Source of the DNA: JANXVV01 sp038230975
GTDB taxonomy: Bacteria; Planctomycetota; Phycisphaerae; Tepidisphaerales; Tepidisphaeraceae
Assembly: GCA_038230975.1 (NCBI GenBank)
Contig: JBBRMF010000067.1
Location: 1 to 21,804 of the forward strand
Length of the DNA stretch: 21,804 nt
Direction of reading: 5' to 3'
The position numbers and the translations under genes are program-made. The notes below the pieces were generated by a model. The model was given only the letters and a program-made list of their open reading frames with translations, searched no databases and was not told where the DNA came from. Positions 1-7,161 of the stretch are shown here, one piece after another (position 1 is the stretch's first letter; each line of letters starts with the position of its first letter).

Positions 1-73
1 GAACCTGTCGAAGTTTGATGATTCGCTGATTGCCGAGGCGATTGAATTTATTCTTAGGGGGCTGAGGCGGTGA
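1..73 (+). CDS. C-terminal tail of an unidentified gene, partial
   Basis: From base 2 the plus strand reads an open frame of 23 codons ending in TGA at 71-73; the final residues are IAEAIEFILRGLRR. The amphipathic, charged helix and the ...RGLRR ending look like a genuine protein C-terminus and would fit the last helix of a TetR/AcrR-type regulator, but this is only an inference from a short tail. The gene starts outside the window. Its end overlaps the end of the convergent DUF2283 gene by 20 bases, so no terminator hairpin can sit between them. Confidence 0.4.
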   Translation, partial: NLSKFDDSLIAEAIEFILRGLRR

Positions 74-392
74 TTTTTTTTGGTCGCCGTGCCGAAGGCC
101 TATTCGTGTTCGCAGTTGTGCTGGAAGCAGTCTTCGGTGTCGCGCGCGCGGCGCTGGCATTTAAAATGGTCACTCCGACGATGGTTCGTCCATCTTTCCG
201 GATCAGAGTATCTTCATCGAGTTCGATGGTTTTGGTTGCGCCCTGCGGCCTGCGAAAGCTCATGTAAAGGACGTCCGCCTCGCGGTCGTAGTCGACCCAC
301 ATATGCTGAGCAGGGAGGCGGAGCATTTCGGATGCCACGGCGGAGCAGGTCGCAAGGAAGTCACGCGTTGAGGCGGTTAAGGTCTTGCCCAT
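54..392 (-). CDS. DUF2283 family protein, putative antitoxin-like partner
   Basis: This is a 112-residue protein. Residues about 32-80 match the DUF2283 pattern: a V-D-Y-D-x-E-A-D-V-L-Y-x-S-F strand pair, an acidic E-L-D-E-D turn, and a closing D-G-x-x-I-V-G-V-T-I-L strand. The C-terminal 30 residues are Thr/Ala/Lys-rich and low in complexity, probably disordered. The start ATG (392) lies inside the end of the upstream nuclease-like gene, a 16-base overlap, with an AAGGGA Shine-Dalgarno-like stretch before it, so the two are almost certainly translationally coupled. DUF2283 genes often sit beside small RelE/BECR-fold or DUF4258 genes; an antitoxin or immunity role is inferred from that context, not shown here. 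Confidence 0.85.
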   Translation of the reverse strand: MGKTLTASTRDFLATCSAVASEMLRLPAQHMWVDYDREADVLYMSFRRPQGATKTIELDEDTLIRKDGRTIVGVTILNASAARATPKTASSTTANTNRPSARRPKKITASAP

Positions 393-676
393 TCGATTTT
401 TCCCTTCGGTGTGGTGTTTAAAAAGTACGCCGTAATGATGAAGCCGTCGTTCCGCGACATTTCGCGGTAAACGACGATGAGCCAGTTGCGCTTTCCGCGG
501 CTTCGTGCAGCCTTCAGCGAGCCGGCGTTACCGCGAACGACGAGCTGCGGTGTTTCGACTGCATCAAGGACGTCGTGAAAATGGCTAGCCATTTCATCGT
601 GGTTCTCGACAATATGATACCACCGCTCGTGGGTCAAACGAATCGGGACGCCGTTCACCGAGCGGGCGGTAACCAT
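377..676 (-). CDS. Small BECR-fold (barnase/EndoU/colicin/RelE-like) nuclease-type protein, putative toxin
   Basis: This 99-residue protein has the layout of PBECR/RelE-like nuclease families: an N-terminal R-L-T-H-E-R-W-Y-H-I-V-E-N-H helix (residues 13-26), a helix with the D-A-V-E-T-P turn (38-43), then strands L-I-V-V-Y-R-E (66-72) and G-F-I-I-T-A-Y-F (78-85). The conserved His21/His26, Arg71 and Thr82 are candidate active-site residues. The start has a strong ribosome-binding site, AGGAGAG at 681-687. It is the first gene of a two-gene unit and overlaps the DUF2283 gene, which suggests a toxin-antitoxin pair. The cleaved substrate, presumably RNA, is inferred from the fold. Alternatively it may be a domesticated house-keeping remnant of a phage-type module. 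Confidence 0.8.
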   Translation of the reverse strand: MVTARSVNGVPIRLTHERWYHIVENHDEMASHFHDVLDAVETPQLVVRGNAGSLKAARSRGKRNWLIVVYREMSRNDGFIITAYFLNTTPKGKIEWARP

Positions 677-717
677 TCATCTCTCCTGGAATTCCTGCGG
701 ATCTCACGACGGAAGGC

Positions 718-747
718 ACTATACCTCTCTGTCGTCTTAATTAACAA
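718..747 (-). promoter_or_regulatory. Candidate sigma-70-type promoter for the nuclease/DUF2283 unit
   Basis: Read on the minus strand, TTGTTA (747-742) and TATAGT (723-718) are separated by 18 bases. The -10 box lies about 42 bases before the ATG at 676, giving a short leader that contains the AGGAGAG ribosome-binding site. The -10 matches TATAAT at five of six positions and the -35 is weaker. No other well-spaced pair was seen in the 198-base gap. Confidence 0.4.
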
Positions 748-874
748 CGCAGCGAAGTTTTGTGGTTCGCATCAGGCGCGACGATTTTCGAATGCGTCCC
801 GCCCGTGGGGATTTTTTCAGTTGGCATAGTTGGCATTGATATTTTTCTGAAGGCACGGTTTGATTCTTAAGGAA

Positions 875-1906
875 TTATTGTTTCATTCTAGATTGTGCCT
901 CTATGTCCCACCGCATCGCCCAGCGAAGCCAGCCAATTCGTGAGACGGACCTGGGAAGACTTCCGTCCCAGTACGCTTGCGCAATCGAGACGCCGATCCC
1001 TAGAATCGGACCAACGGGGCCGATGAACGGAAATGCTCCAAGCCCGCCGACAACACCGGCTGCAAAGGTTAAATTTTTTTCGGCCGCCCCAAGTCGGGCC
1101 GGTAGTCCGACCTTTGCAGCCAGTTCCCGAATAACCCCACTCTCCACTTGACCGGGCTTCACTAAGTGGATTCCTAACTCACGAACAGCACCCCTTAATT
1201 CATGAATAAGCGAGGTGTATTCGTCCTGTGTTAATTGAGGTGCCATTTCAGCAATGGTTCGTGCGAACGAAATTGCTCCCATTGGTTTAGAGGCCGGCGC
1301 TATATCGAGCGACGGGTGAATCATTGAATCAGTGCGAATTGGGTGATTCAGGTATGCGCAGCCCGCTCCAGCTATCTCACCGTACATCGGATATCGAAGA
1401 ACTACGTCCAAAGCGTATAGAAACGCCTCAAGTGTGATTCCAGCTAACGAAGCTTGCCGGCGCGCAGACTCGTTTGCGCGAACTTTTCCGACATCGAAAA
1501 CGAAATGGTGTGGAACATGTTCTGTATGCCAATTACTAATCCAAGATTCTCGATGGAGGGCAATCCACTGTTGGATACTGTTTGGATTGCCTCGGCACCA
1601 GCCCGCGAACTGTTCTACGCATGTGGTTAGATGTTCGTCCGCAACGGCTCGCTGAGAATCAGTTGAGTAAAGTCGTGGCGTAAAGACATTTGAATCCCGA
1701 GACGCCAGCTGGAGAACTATTGCAGGACCGGTGCGTAACTCCGCAGCGTTGTTAGATGCCGGAAGTGGATAACTGACTTGGTCGCTGTAAACAGCGAGAT
1801 CAACGAGATCACCTGCAAGCTGTGCCGCCCAAGGATCACGAACACCGTTTCGGAACAGCGACTCTACGGCATGAAGCGAGGAAATGTCGATGAGTGTCTG
1901 GGTCAT
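875..1906 (-). CDS. Unrecognised 343-residue protein with Gly-rich hydrophobic C-terminal segment
   Basis: I do not recognise this family. The protein has no N-terminal signal peptide. Residues 1-45 are helical and acidic, the middle (90-175) is rich in Trp and His (for example a W-x(4)-H-R-E-S-W-I-S-N-W run near 114-126), and residues 214-250 form a charged helix. Residues 279-312 are glycine-rich and hydrophobic (FAAGVVGGLGAFPFIGPVGP...), long enough for a membrane hairpin or pore-like segment, followed by a basic Trp-rich tail. The coding sequence looks more AT-rich than its neighbours by eye, a possible sign of transfer. The start at 1906 has only a weak AGGT upstream. It sits alone between a toxin-antitoxin-like pair and an SPFH operon. 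A defence or membrane-targeting role is possible but unsupported. Confidence 0.75.
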   Translation of the reverse strand: MTQTLIDISSLHAVESLFRNGVRDPWAAQLAGDLVDLAVYSDQVSYPLPASNNAAELRTGPAIVLQLASRDSNVFTPRLYSTDSQRAVADEHLTTCVEQFAGWCRGNPNSIQQWIALHRESWISNWHTEHVPHHFVFDVGKVRANESARRQASLAGITLEAFLYALDVVLRYPMYGEIAGAGCAYLNHPIRTDSMIHPSLDIAPASKPMGAISFARTIAEMAPQLTQDEYTSLIHELRGAVRELGIHLVKPGQVESGVIRELAAKVGLPARLGAAEKNLTFAAGVVGGLGAFPFIGPVGPILGIGVSIAQAYWDGSLPRSVSRIGWLRWAMRWDIEAQSRMKQ

Positions 1907-2103
1907 AGATCAACCTGAAAAAAACGTATCGTCCACTAAAACCACAAGAGTTTTTCTCCTAATCTCGTCTGCCCAATCTTGTTTTTATACGTAGCCTTGG
2001 CCGAACTGCGTACATTGAATCCTTTAACATTTCAATCGCCGGATTAGAGCATCTGAATACCAAAAGTATTACAAACCATTTCTCATGGAAATTTCCGAGG
2101 AAA

Positions 2104-2121
2104 TGCAATTTGTGCATTGCA
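2104..2121 (-). terminator. Weak hairpin downstream of the SPFH operon
   Basis: TGCAAT (2104-2109) and ATTGCA (2116-2121) form a six-base-pair stem with a six-base loop, 41 bases past the stop of the second SPFH gene. On the minus strand it is followed by TTTCC, and a perfect ten-base palindrome GGAAATTTCC lies just beyond (2087-2096). The stem is short and AT-rich, so a terminator role is doubtful. The rest of 1907-2161 is AT-rich and shows no gene. Confidence 0.2.
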
Positions 2122-2161
2122 AGCTATTGCCGTCATTCCCAAAACCCAACAAGTTGCCGCG

Positions 2162-3835
2162 CTACTTTCTCTCTTGCGGCCCCTCAATCATCTTCGTCGC
2201 CCCGACCTGCTCGAAACTTTTCAGGTCCGTCCAGAGCGTTCCCGGTCCAGAGAAGATTAAACGCAGATCCTTCGGCTCGAAACTTTTCGCGAAAATATAT
2301 AAGTTATAGCTCTGCGGCGTTCCAAACGCGTCGATCATCAGCTTTGCGCCTTTGGCTTCGGCTTCGTTCTTCATACGTTCGACGTCGGCCATGGCTTTAC
2401 CCATGATTTGGGTGCGTTTGGCATCGAGCTCGGCGATTTGTTTCTCGATGTCGGCCACATCCAATTCCCGTTGGGCATCGATCTCGGCGGCTTTCTTTTC
2501 ACCCTCGGCTTGCAGCCCGGCGGTTTTGACCTTGGTGTCGCCGGCGACGGTTTCACGGGCGATATCGATCAGTTTCTCTTCTTGTTCGAGCGTCGCCTTC
2601 TTCGTGGCGGTGGTCGTTTTTTGCTGGTTGGTCAGATCTTTTTCGATTTCGATGTTCGTCTGCTGGATGGTCGCCAACAGGCCGGTGGTTTGATCCTTGC
2701 CGGTATTGTCGCGAACGGTGATGTTGCGAATGAGCGCGAGCAGCACATGCACATTGCGGCTTTCCATGTGCTTTTCCAACGACTTGGACAAAGCATCCTG
2801 GAATTCGCTGCGGGTTGAGCCCTGGATCAATTCTTTGGCGGAGTAACGCGCGCCTTCGTTTTGGCAGGCGGCCTTCATGGCAGGTTCAATCACGTTATCG
2901 CGCACCTGATCGACTCCACCGATATTGGCGATGATATTCGGAGCGTCGGCCGGGCTTCGTCCCCAGACGACGGTAAAGTCGGCTTCAATCTGATAACCGT
3001 CGCTGCTGTAAAACTTGATGGAAGTGTCGTCACTGGCGCGGCCGCCTTTTGCACTCCCACCTTTATGTTCCAATGTAATGGCATCGTATCCCACGGGCAC
3101 GATATTGACCTTCATCAAACGTGGGTTGAGGTAGTAAATACCCGGTTGCAGAACGTTCTTTAAGATTCCACGCTGGGTGGGGCCGGTGACGAGTCGTGAG
3201 CGCGGAGCAGTCGGCTGTGTTGACGATGCGGCGTTCGCAGGGGCGATCGACAGCGGAGTCATATCTACCATTCCATCGGTATCGCCGGTCAAGCGAGTGA
3301 CGACGCCAACCGATCCCGGGGGGACTATCGTCGCCAGTTCTTTTCTCACTTCTTTTTGTTGCGGATTGATTTTGTAGATGCCGGGTGTGAGTACCTCGCG
3401 CTGAATGCCTTTGTAACTTGCTTCAACCACATCCATGCCGGCCGGTGGAGTCTTGCCTTCCTTCAGGGCGACAAGACCAATTTCCGGGATGGTCGATTTA
3501 TCTTTGATGTGACCTTCGGAATCGAATTCCCACTTCGTGGGATCGCCGGCGGAAATCTGCACGAGAGGGACCGTGCTCCAACTGTGCATTAATGGATTGA
3601 GAAAATATCGTCCCGGGCCGAGCAGTTCTTCTTGAACGCCTTTGAAGCGGTTGTCGTTTGCGGGGACGACGATGCGCTCGGTCGGCAGGGCGTCACCGAA
3701 TTTATTGCTGACCATGAGCGCTTCATTCGGACCGACATAGGCCCGCTCGAATACCCAGTGCATGATGAGGTAAAAGCCAAAGAGTACGACACAGAGAGTG
3801 ACGCCGGTGATGATTAGTTTTTTGATACTGTTCAT
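2162..3835 (-). CDS. SPFH/band-7 membrane protein B (second of a paralogous pair)
   Basis: This is a 557-residue single-pass membrane protein. A transmembrane helix covers about residues 6-28. Three copies of a G-[IV]-[QL]-x(3)-L-x-P-G-x-Y-x-x-N-P motif follow at 66-81, 143-158 and 223-238. The SPFH core is about 240-375, with strands S-S-D-G-Y-Q-I-E-A-D-F-T-V-V-W and the N-V-H-V-L-L-A-L-I-R-N-I ending. A Lys/Glu/Gln coiled coil spans about 385-500 and an F-G-T-P-Q-S-Y-N-L-Y-I-F-A cap motif follows. SPFH proteins assemble into ring or cage-like oligomers at the membrane (stomatin, flotillin, HflK/HflC). The ribosome-binding site is weak (GGAA), and the gene lies 80 bases after its paralogue, so co-transcription is likely. 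The pre-SPFH repeats recall the repeat logic of vault-type proteins, which is an inference only. Confidence 0.9.
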   Translation of the reverse strand: MNSIKKLIITGVTLCVVLFGFYLIMHWVFERAYVGPNEALMVSNKFGDALPTERIVVPANDNRFKGVQEELLGPGRYFLNPLMHSWSTVPLVQISAGDPTKWEFDSEGHIKDKSTIPEIGLVALKEGKTPPAGMDVVEASYKGIQREVLTPGIYKINPQQKEVRKELATIVPPGSVGVVTRLTGDTDGMVDMTPLSIAPANAASSTQPTAPRSRLVTGPTQRGILKNVLQPGIYYLNPRLMKVNIVPVGYDAITLEHKGGSAKGGRASDDTSIKFYSSDGYQIEADFTVVWGRSPADAPNIIANIGGVDQVRDNVIEPAMKAACQNEGARYSAKELIQGSTRSEFQDALSKSLEKHMESRNVHVLLALIRNITVRDNTGKDQTTGLLATIQQTNIEIEKDLTNQQKTTTATKKATLEQEEKLIDIARETVAGDTKVKTAGLQAEGEKKAAEIDAQRELDVADIEKQIAELDAKRTQIMGKAMADVERMKNEAEAKGAKLMIDAFGTPQSYNLYIFAKSFEPKDLRLIFSGPGTLWTDLKSFEQVGATKMIEGPQERK

Positions 3836-3875
3836 AGGGTTTCCAAACAGTTTGTGCTTCTCTTTCTTCTGTCAA

Positions 3876-3892
3876 GGTCAGCTAAACTGACC
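3876..3892. repeat. Small inverted repeat between the two SPFH genes
   Basis: GGTCAG (3876-3881) and CTGACC (3887-3892) are separated by CTAAA. The stem is perfect over six bases and lies in the 80-base gap between the paralogues. It could be a weak mRNA hairpin adjusting expression between the genes or an operator. There is no U-run on the minus strand, so it is not an intrinsic terminator. Confidence 0.3.
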
Positions 3893-3915
3893 AATCCGCA
3901 GTGCATTTGTGAAAC

Positions 3916-5625
3916 TTAGTGTTGGGAATCCGTCAGTTTGCTTGATGGATTCGCTTTCACTGAAGGGGCGCTGAATTGCTTGAACAAATCGGCGAACGGG
4001 CCGTCGGTGTTGCTCAGGATCGATTTGATCGAAGGCGCGACTTTCTGATAGAAGAAGTAGCGGGCGTAGGTGTCGCCGTCACCGAAGGCCAGAACCTGCT
4101 GTCGCAATGGTTCGGCTTCTGCCTGCCGTTTCAGAAGAATGACCTCCGCCTCGGCTTTGCCGCGGAACATCATGGCATCCGCCACCTTTTGTGCGGCTTC
4201 CAATTTCAGTTTTGCAACCGCCAGATCCTGTTGCGCTTTTGTCATTGCGACTTCGCGCATCTGTTCGGCTTTCTTGGTGACAGTCACCACATCTTTATTG
4301 GTCTTGCCGATGTCTTGATTCTGATTGGCCATCTCCATCTGCGCGCCGAGGAGCGCGGCACTGCGGGCAACTTTGATCTGTTGCTCGTACTGAAGAATCT
4401 GTTCTTTGGCGATTTCGCGTTCGTTGATCGGTTGCTTGATCTGAATAGGTGGTTCGATGTTTCGAACCAGGGCTTGCTTGACGAGGATTCCTTCCTTCTT
4501 GCAGGCCACACGCAACTGTCGTTCAAATTCCATTTGGAATTTCAGCTTGGTGTCACCACTGATGAAATCGCGTGCGAGGTATTGGCTGCCGACCAATCGG
4601 CAAAAACTTCTGGAGTAGGGGAGAATGACCTTTTCTTCCAGGAATTCAATCAGGCCACCCCCTTCGGCATATTGCACATAAATAAGCGGCAATTGTTCCG
4701 GATCGATTGACCATTCGACGAATCCTTCGAGCTGAATGTCGAAGCTGTCTGAGGATGGGAATTTGATCGCATCCGCGCCGATCATTTGAAAACGCTGCGA
4801 GAGAATGCTGATCGGCATGATCCGTTTCTCAAACGGATTGACATACCGGAATCCTTCCGGTTCGGTCTGCTGCTGCACGCCTTGCTCACCGGTTTTGACC
4901 AGATATTGATTCGAGTCCGAGGTTGGTTTGCCGGCCATGATTGTGACCACACCCCGGTAACCGGGATCGATGGTCATGGGTGGCACGTGTTTAATTTCAT
5001 AAGCGAACGGATTGGCATACTCGTTATAGCGGCCAGGTGGCAGCAGGATTTGCAGCGGGCCGCGCTGATCTCGCGCGGGGTCGGCCAGCACTTGCCCGGT
5101 ATCGAGCGGCTTACCGAACTTTTTGACGACGATGCCGACTTTATCCGCCGGAATAATCGCTCCATCGCCACCCCCATATTCAGACTTATGATGGCTTGAA
5201 TTCAGGGGGATGATATATCGTTCGTAATCGAATGGGCTGAATTGGAAATACGTTCCTTCGGGAACAACCTGTTCCAGAATTCCGTTACAATTACCGTATT
5301 CTTTTTCCCAAACGGCATATGCCGGTGTCCCGAGAGGTGGCGCTTTGGGGACGATGGTCTGATCGCCGCGCAGGCTCCTGTTGCCATTTTTCTTGAGAAG
5401 CACCAGGACATTGCCCTGCTCCACCACAACGCGGCGGACTTCCCAAATATAGAGTAAATATCCGACGAACATCACGACGGCGAGAACTCCAAGATTCTTC
5501 CTCCAATTCGGGGGTCGATACCCACCGCGCACATTTCGAAGCGGAGGAGGGCCGCTTCGGCCGCCTGACGACCTCACGCGAAATGCATCTGCTTCCGATG
5601 AAGGATCTGTCGTGACCTCGGACAT
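3916..5625 (-). CDS. SPFH/band-7 membrane protein A (first of a paralogous pair)
   Basis: This 569-residue protein starts at MSEVTTDPSS (ATG 5623-5625), which has a GGAG eight bases upstream. A 49-residue upstream extension of the same frame was discarded because it is Arg/His-rich, overlaps the zinc-ribbon gene and has no ribosome-binding site. The layout is: a disordered basic/Pro-Gly region (15-42), a transmembrane helix (about 44-62), three P-[EG]-G-x-Y/F repeats (about 115-131, 189-206, 249-264), an SPFH core (about 220-392, ending A-L-V-R-N-I-E-P-P), a coiled coil (395-515) with K-A-E-A-E-V-I-L-L-K-R-Q-A-E-A-E-P-L-R, and an F-G-D-G-D-T-Y-A-R-Y-F-F-Y-Q-K-V-A-P cap. It matches the downstream paralogue domain for domain, suggesting a HflK/HflC-like hetero-oligomer with most of its mass outside the cytoplasmic membrane. 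Confidence 0.9.
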   Translation of the reverse strand: MSEVTTDPSSEADAFRVRSSGGRSGPPPLRNVRGGYRPPNWRKNLGVLAVVMFVGYLLYIWEVRRVVVEQGNVLVLLKKNGNRSLRGDQTIVPKAPPLGTPAYAVWEKEYGNCNGILEQVVPEGTYFQFSPFDYERYIIPLNSSHHKSEYGGGDGAIIPADKVGIVVKKFGKPLDTGQVLADPARDQRGPLQILLPPGRYNEYANPFAYEIKHVPPMTIDPGYRGVVTIMAGKPTSDSNQYLVKTGEQGVQQQTEPEGFRYVNPFEKRIMPISILSQRFQMIGADAIKFPSSDSFDIQLEGFVEWSIDPEQLPLIYVQYAEGGGLIEFLEEKVILPYSRSFCRLVGSQYLARDFISGDTKLKFQMEFERQLRVACKKEGILVKQALVRNIEPPIQIKQPINEREIAKEQILQYEQQIKVARSAALLGAQMEMANQNQDIGKTNKDVVTVTKKAEQMREVAMTKAQQDLAVAKLKLEAAQKVADAMMFRGKAEAEVILLKRQAEAEPLRQQVLAFGDGDTYARYFFYQKVAPSIKSILSNTDGPFADLFKQFSAPSVKANPSSKLTDSQH

Positions 5626-5686
5626 AGAAATCTCCGTTCTTGTATTCAACTTCTGACTTCGTGCAAAATGGCGATGGCGATCGTTC

Positions 5687-5875
5687 TCACAAGGGTTTCC
5701 CGCATCGCCGACAGTATCGTGCCTGCGGTGGATGATCCTCACCGCATGCACGACATACGGGCAATCCGGCATTCGAATTCCGGCGCTTTTTTGGCGTTAA
5801 AATCGATAGCACCACATAGACCGTTACGATCAATATAAAAACGGCTAACAGGGGAAACTCCGCGAAAGATCCCAT
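5687..5875 (-). CDS. 62-residue membrane protein with C-terminal zinc ribbon
   Basis: One hydrophobic helix (residues 7-27) is followed by a basic T-P-K-K-R-R stop-transfer stretch and a short zinc ribbon: C-R-A-C-G at 41-45 and Y-C-R-R-C-G-K at 54-60. The four cysteines are 41, 44, 55 and 58, spaced C-x2-C-x10-C-x2-C. The positive-inside rule puts the ribbon in the cytoplasm. The start has AAGGTG about eight bases upstream. It is the first gene of a three-gene minus-strand unit, 61 bases before SPFH protein A. I infer that it tethers or regulates the SPFH assembly; nothing in the sequence gives an enzymatic role. Confidence 0.8.
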   Translation of the reverse strand: MGSFAEFPLLAVFILIVTVYVVLSILTPKKRRNSNAGLPVCRACGEDHPPQARYCRRCGKPL

Positions 5876-5966
5876 GATAATTCACCTTGTCACATTGAAG
5901 GTGGACTCTGTACGTTTCAGCCGCGGCACACATGGACAATCATCGGGACCGTGTCCGCTGACGTCT

Positions 5967-5990
5967 ATTATAATCGACAGCAACATTATA
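5967..5990 (-). promoter_or_regulatory. Twin TATAAT boxes, candidate promoter of the SPFH operon
   Basis: Two perfect minus-strand TATAAT hexamers lie at 5990-5985 and 5972-5967, about 90-110 bases before the first start codon (5875). Neither has a clear TTGACA at 16-18 bases upstream, so they may be activator-dependent or read by another sigma factor. The inner one is part of ATTATAAT, which also reads as TATAAT on the plus strand, so direction is not certain. Confidence 0.35.
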
Positions 5991-6242
5991 AACCGAAGTA
6001 TTGCGAAATTTACGAGATTACTTTTTCGGCGGCTACAGGCATCGTACGGCGTAGCCATGGAATTAAATGGGAGGGATCGGAAATTGCGAATTTCGTGCGA
6101 CGCGGAATTTTGGGTGGGTTGCCGAGCGGGTTTATGTAAGTTTGGAACGGATTGCCAGCGAGAGGGTCTAACAGGTTCGTTAGAGGAAAGCGGATGAAGG
6201 TATGAATGAAGCGTTTTCCCAGGGATGAGGGATTGTCGAATG

Positions 6243-6323
6243 ATTTAGCCGGGTCGCTTGCGAAGCGTGTCCGAGGCCTTCGGACTGGCCGCTAAACACG
6301 GTTCGCAAGCGAATCGGCTAAAT
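6243..6323. repeat. 81-base compound palindrome, REP-like element
   Basis: Three nested inverted repeats share one axis: ATTTAGCCG/CGGCTAAAT (6243-6251 / 6315-6323), CGCTTGCGAA/TTCGCAAGCG (6255-6264 / 6302-6311) and CGTGT/ACACG (6266-6270 / 6296-6300), about 25 pairs with small symmetrical mismatches. The apical part holds its own hairpin, GTCCGA/TCGGAC (6269-6274 / 6280-6285), and a CCGCTAAACACG segment resembling the outer arms. It begins 64 bases past the stop of the exported helical protein gene. It could act as a terminator or as a dispersed REP/BIME-type element. No second copy was seen in the window. Confidence 0.7.
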
Positions 6324-6387
6324 AAATCAAATTAAATCGACCAATCCATGATTGGGGCGGTGATTGCAGGAAAGGTCACGCGGGGGC

Positions 6388-6894
6388 TCAATCCATGACG
6401 CCGAGCATGATGAGGACGGCTTCCTGTCGAATCGTCACGATCTCCCGCAACTCAGCCTGTTGCTTTTGCAGTTCGGCCTTGGCTTTTTCTTTGGCCGCCC
6501 GAAGTGCCGCGACTTTTTCTTTGATGTCTGCGGGCTTACTTTCCTTGTTATCGGTGACCGCGCGTAGATCGGCTGCTTTTTGCTGTACTTCTGATTTTGG
6601 CTGATCGTCGGCGAGGCTACCGGGTGGGCGGAATCCACCGCCACCACCGCCGAACATCATTCCGCCCATTCCACCACCGGAATCGCGTTTTTGCTGTTGG
6701 ATGGCTTCGACTTTCGGTTGCAGCACTTTCCATTCATCATCGGAGGCGGCGAGCATCTCCTTCATTCGCTCGGACATACGCTGGCGCATCTGCGCGAAAT
6801 CCGGCGGTCCACCGCCTGGCGCCGGTTGCGCCAGGGTCGGCAGGACTGCCGCAGTGCAGATCAAAAACGTGGCGAGAATAGAACGATTGGACAT
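6388..6894 (-). CDS. Small exported helical protein, Spy/CpxP-like
   Basis: This is a 168-residue protein. Residues 1-22 form a signal peptide (basic N-terminus, hydrophobic I-L-A-T-F-L-I-C-T-A-A-V-L, likely cleaved after L-A before Q23). The mature part has a helix with M-R-Q-R-M-S-E-R-M-K-E-M-L-A-A-S-D-D-E-W-K-V-L-Q-P (36-60), a Gly/Met-rich linker (about 73-92), and a long Lys/Ala/Glu/Gln helix (97-160) ending I-R-Q-E-A-V-L-I-M-L-G. This helical-hairpin plan resembles periplasmic Spy/CpxP chaperone-like proteins, which are common in planctomycetes in a form with D-x-E-W-x-x-L-x-P, but the classic LTxxQ motifs are not clear. The start has a strong AAGGAAGGA ribosome-binding site. It is divergent from the giant gene; the function is inferred. 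Confidence 0.8.
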   Translation of the reverse strand: MSNRSILATFLICTAAVLPTLAQPAPGGGPPDFAQMRQRMSERMKEMLAASDDEWKVLQPKVEAIQQQKRDSGGGMGGMMFGGGGGGFRPPGSLADDQPKSEVQQKAADLRAVTDNKESKPADIKEKVAALRAAKEKAKAELQKQQAELREIVTIRQEAVLIMLGVMD

Positions 6895-7161
6895 CTGATC
6901 CTTCCTTTCAAAAAGTGATCATTCATTTGACTGAACTGACTGGGATTGTGCGACAGAGTGGCAGTGCCGTCGTTTCCAGACGATCGTCCCGAGCACTCTT
7001 CATCTCCCGGGCTTCTAAGTCTGTTGCGCGGAGTGTGTTTTCCTCCCTCGATTCTTATAAATTAAATTCAGACCCAAAATATTTCGCCACGAAGAGATCA
7101 ACGGGAACCCAGGTAGGCTACCTATTTTAACCGGATTCACCAAAATCAATTTGGATTTTGC

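Larger units (their letters stand above)
5876..6387. other. 512-base intergenic region upstream of the SPFH operon
   Basis: No convincing gene was seen. Short plus-strand frames (for example 5951-6139) have no family resemblance or good ribosome-binding site. The region holds two perfect TATAAT boxes on the minus strand, a long featureless stretch (about 6000-6240), and the compound palindrome at 6243-6323 close to the end of the next minus-strand gene. Confidence 0.6.

Noticed and set aside
2352..2818. Plus-strand frames opposite the first-listed SPFH gene
   Set aside because: They are shadows of the coiled-coil coding region, giving Phe/Ser- or Leu/Gly-rich products without start signals.
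3854..3875. Perfect minus-strand TTGACA (3875-3870) as promoter for the second SPFH gene
   Set aside because: No reasonable -10 box occurs at 16-18 bases, and the gene pair looks co-transcribed.
5626..5772. Upstream extension of SPFH protein A by 49 codons
   Set aside because: It has Arg/His-rich sequence, overlaps the zinc-ribbon gene, has no ribosome-binding site, and the MSEVTT start has GGAG at proper spacing.
5874..6197. Plus-strand small open frames in the 5876-6387 gap
   Set aside because: They have no coding-like composition, family motif or ribosome-binding site, and they overlap the likely SPFH promoter region.
6243..6323. Insertion-sequence terminal inverted repeats
   Set aside because: The arms enclose only about 25 bases with no transposase and no target-site duplication, so a REP-like or terminator palindrome fits better.
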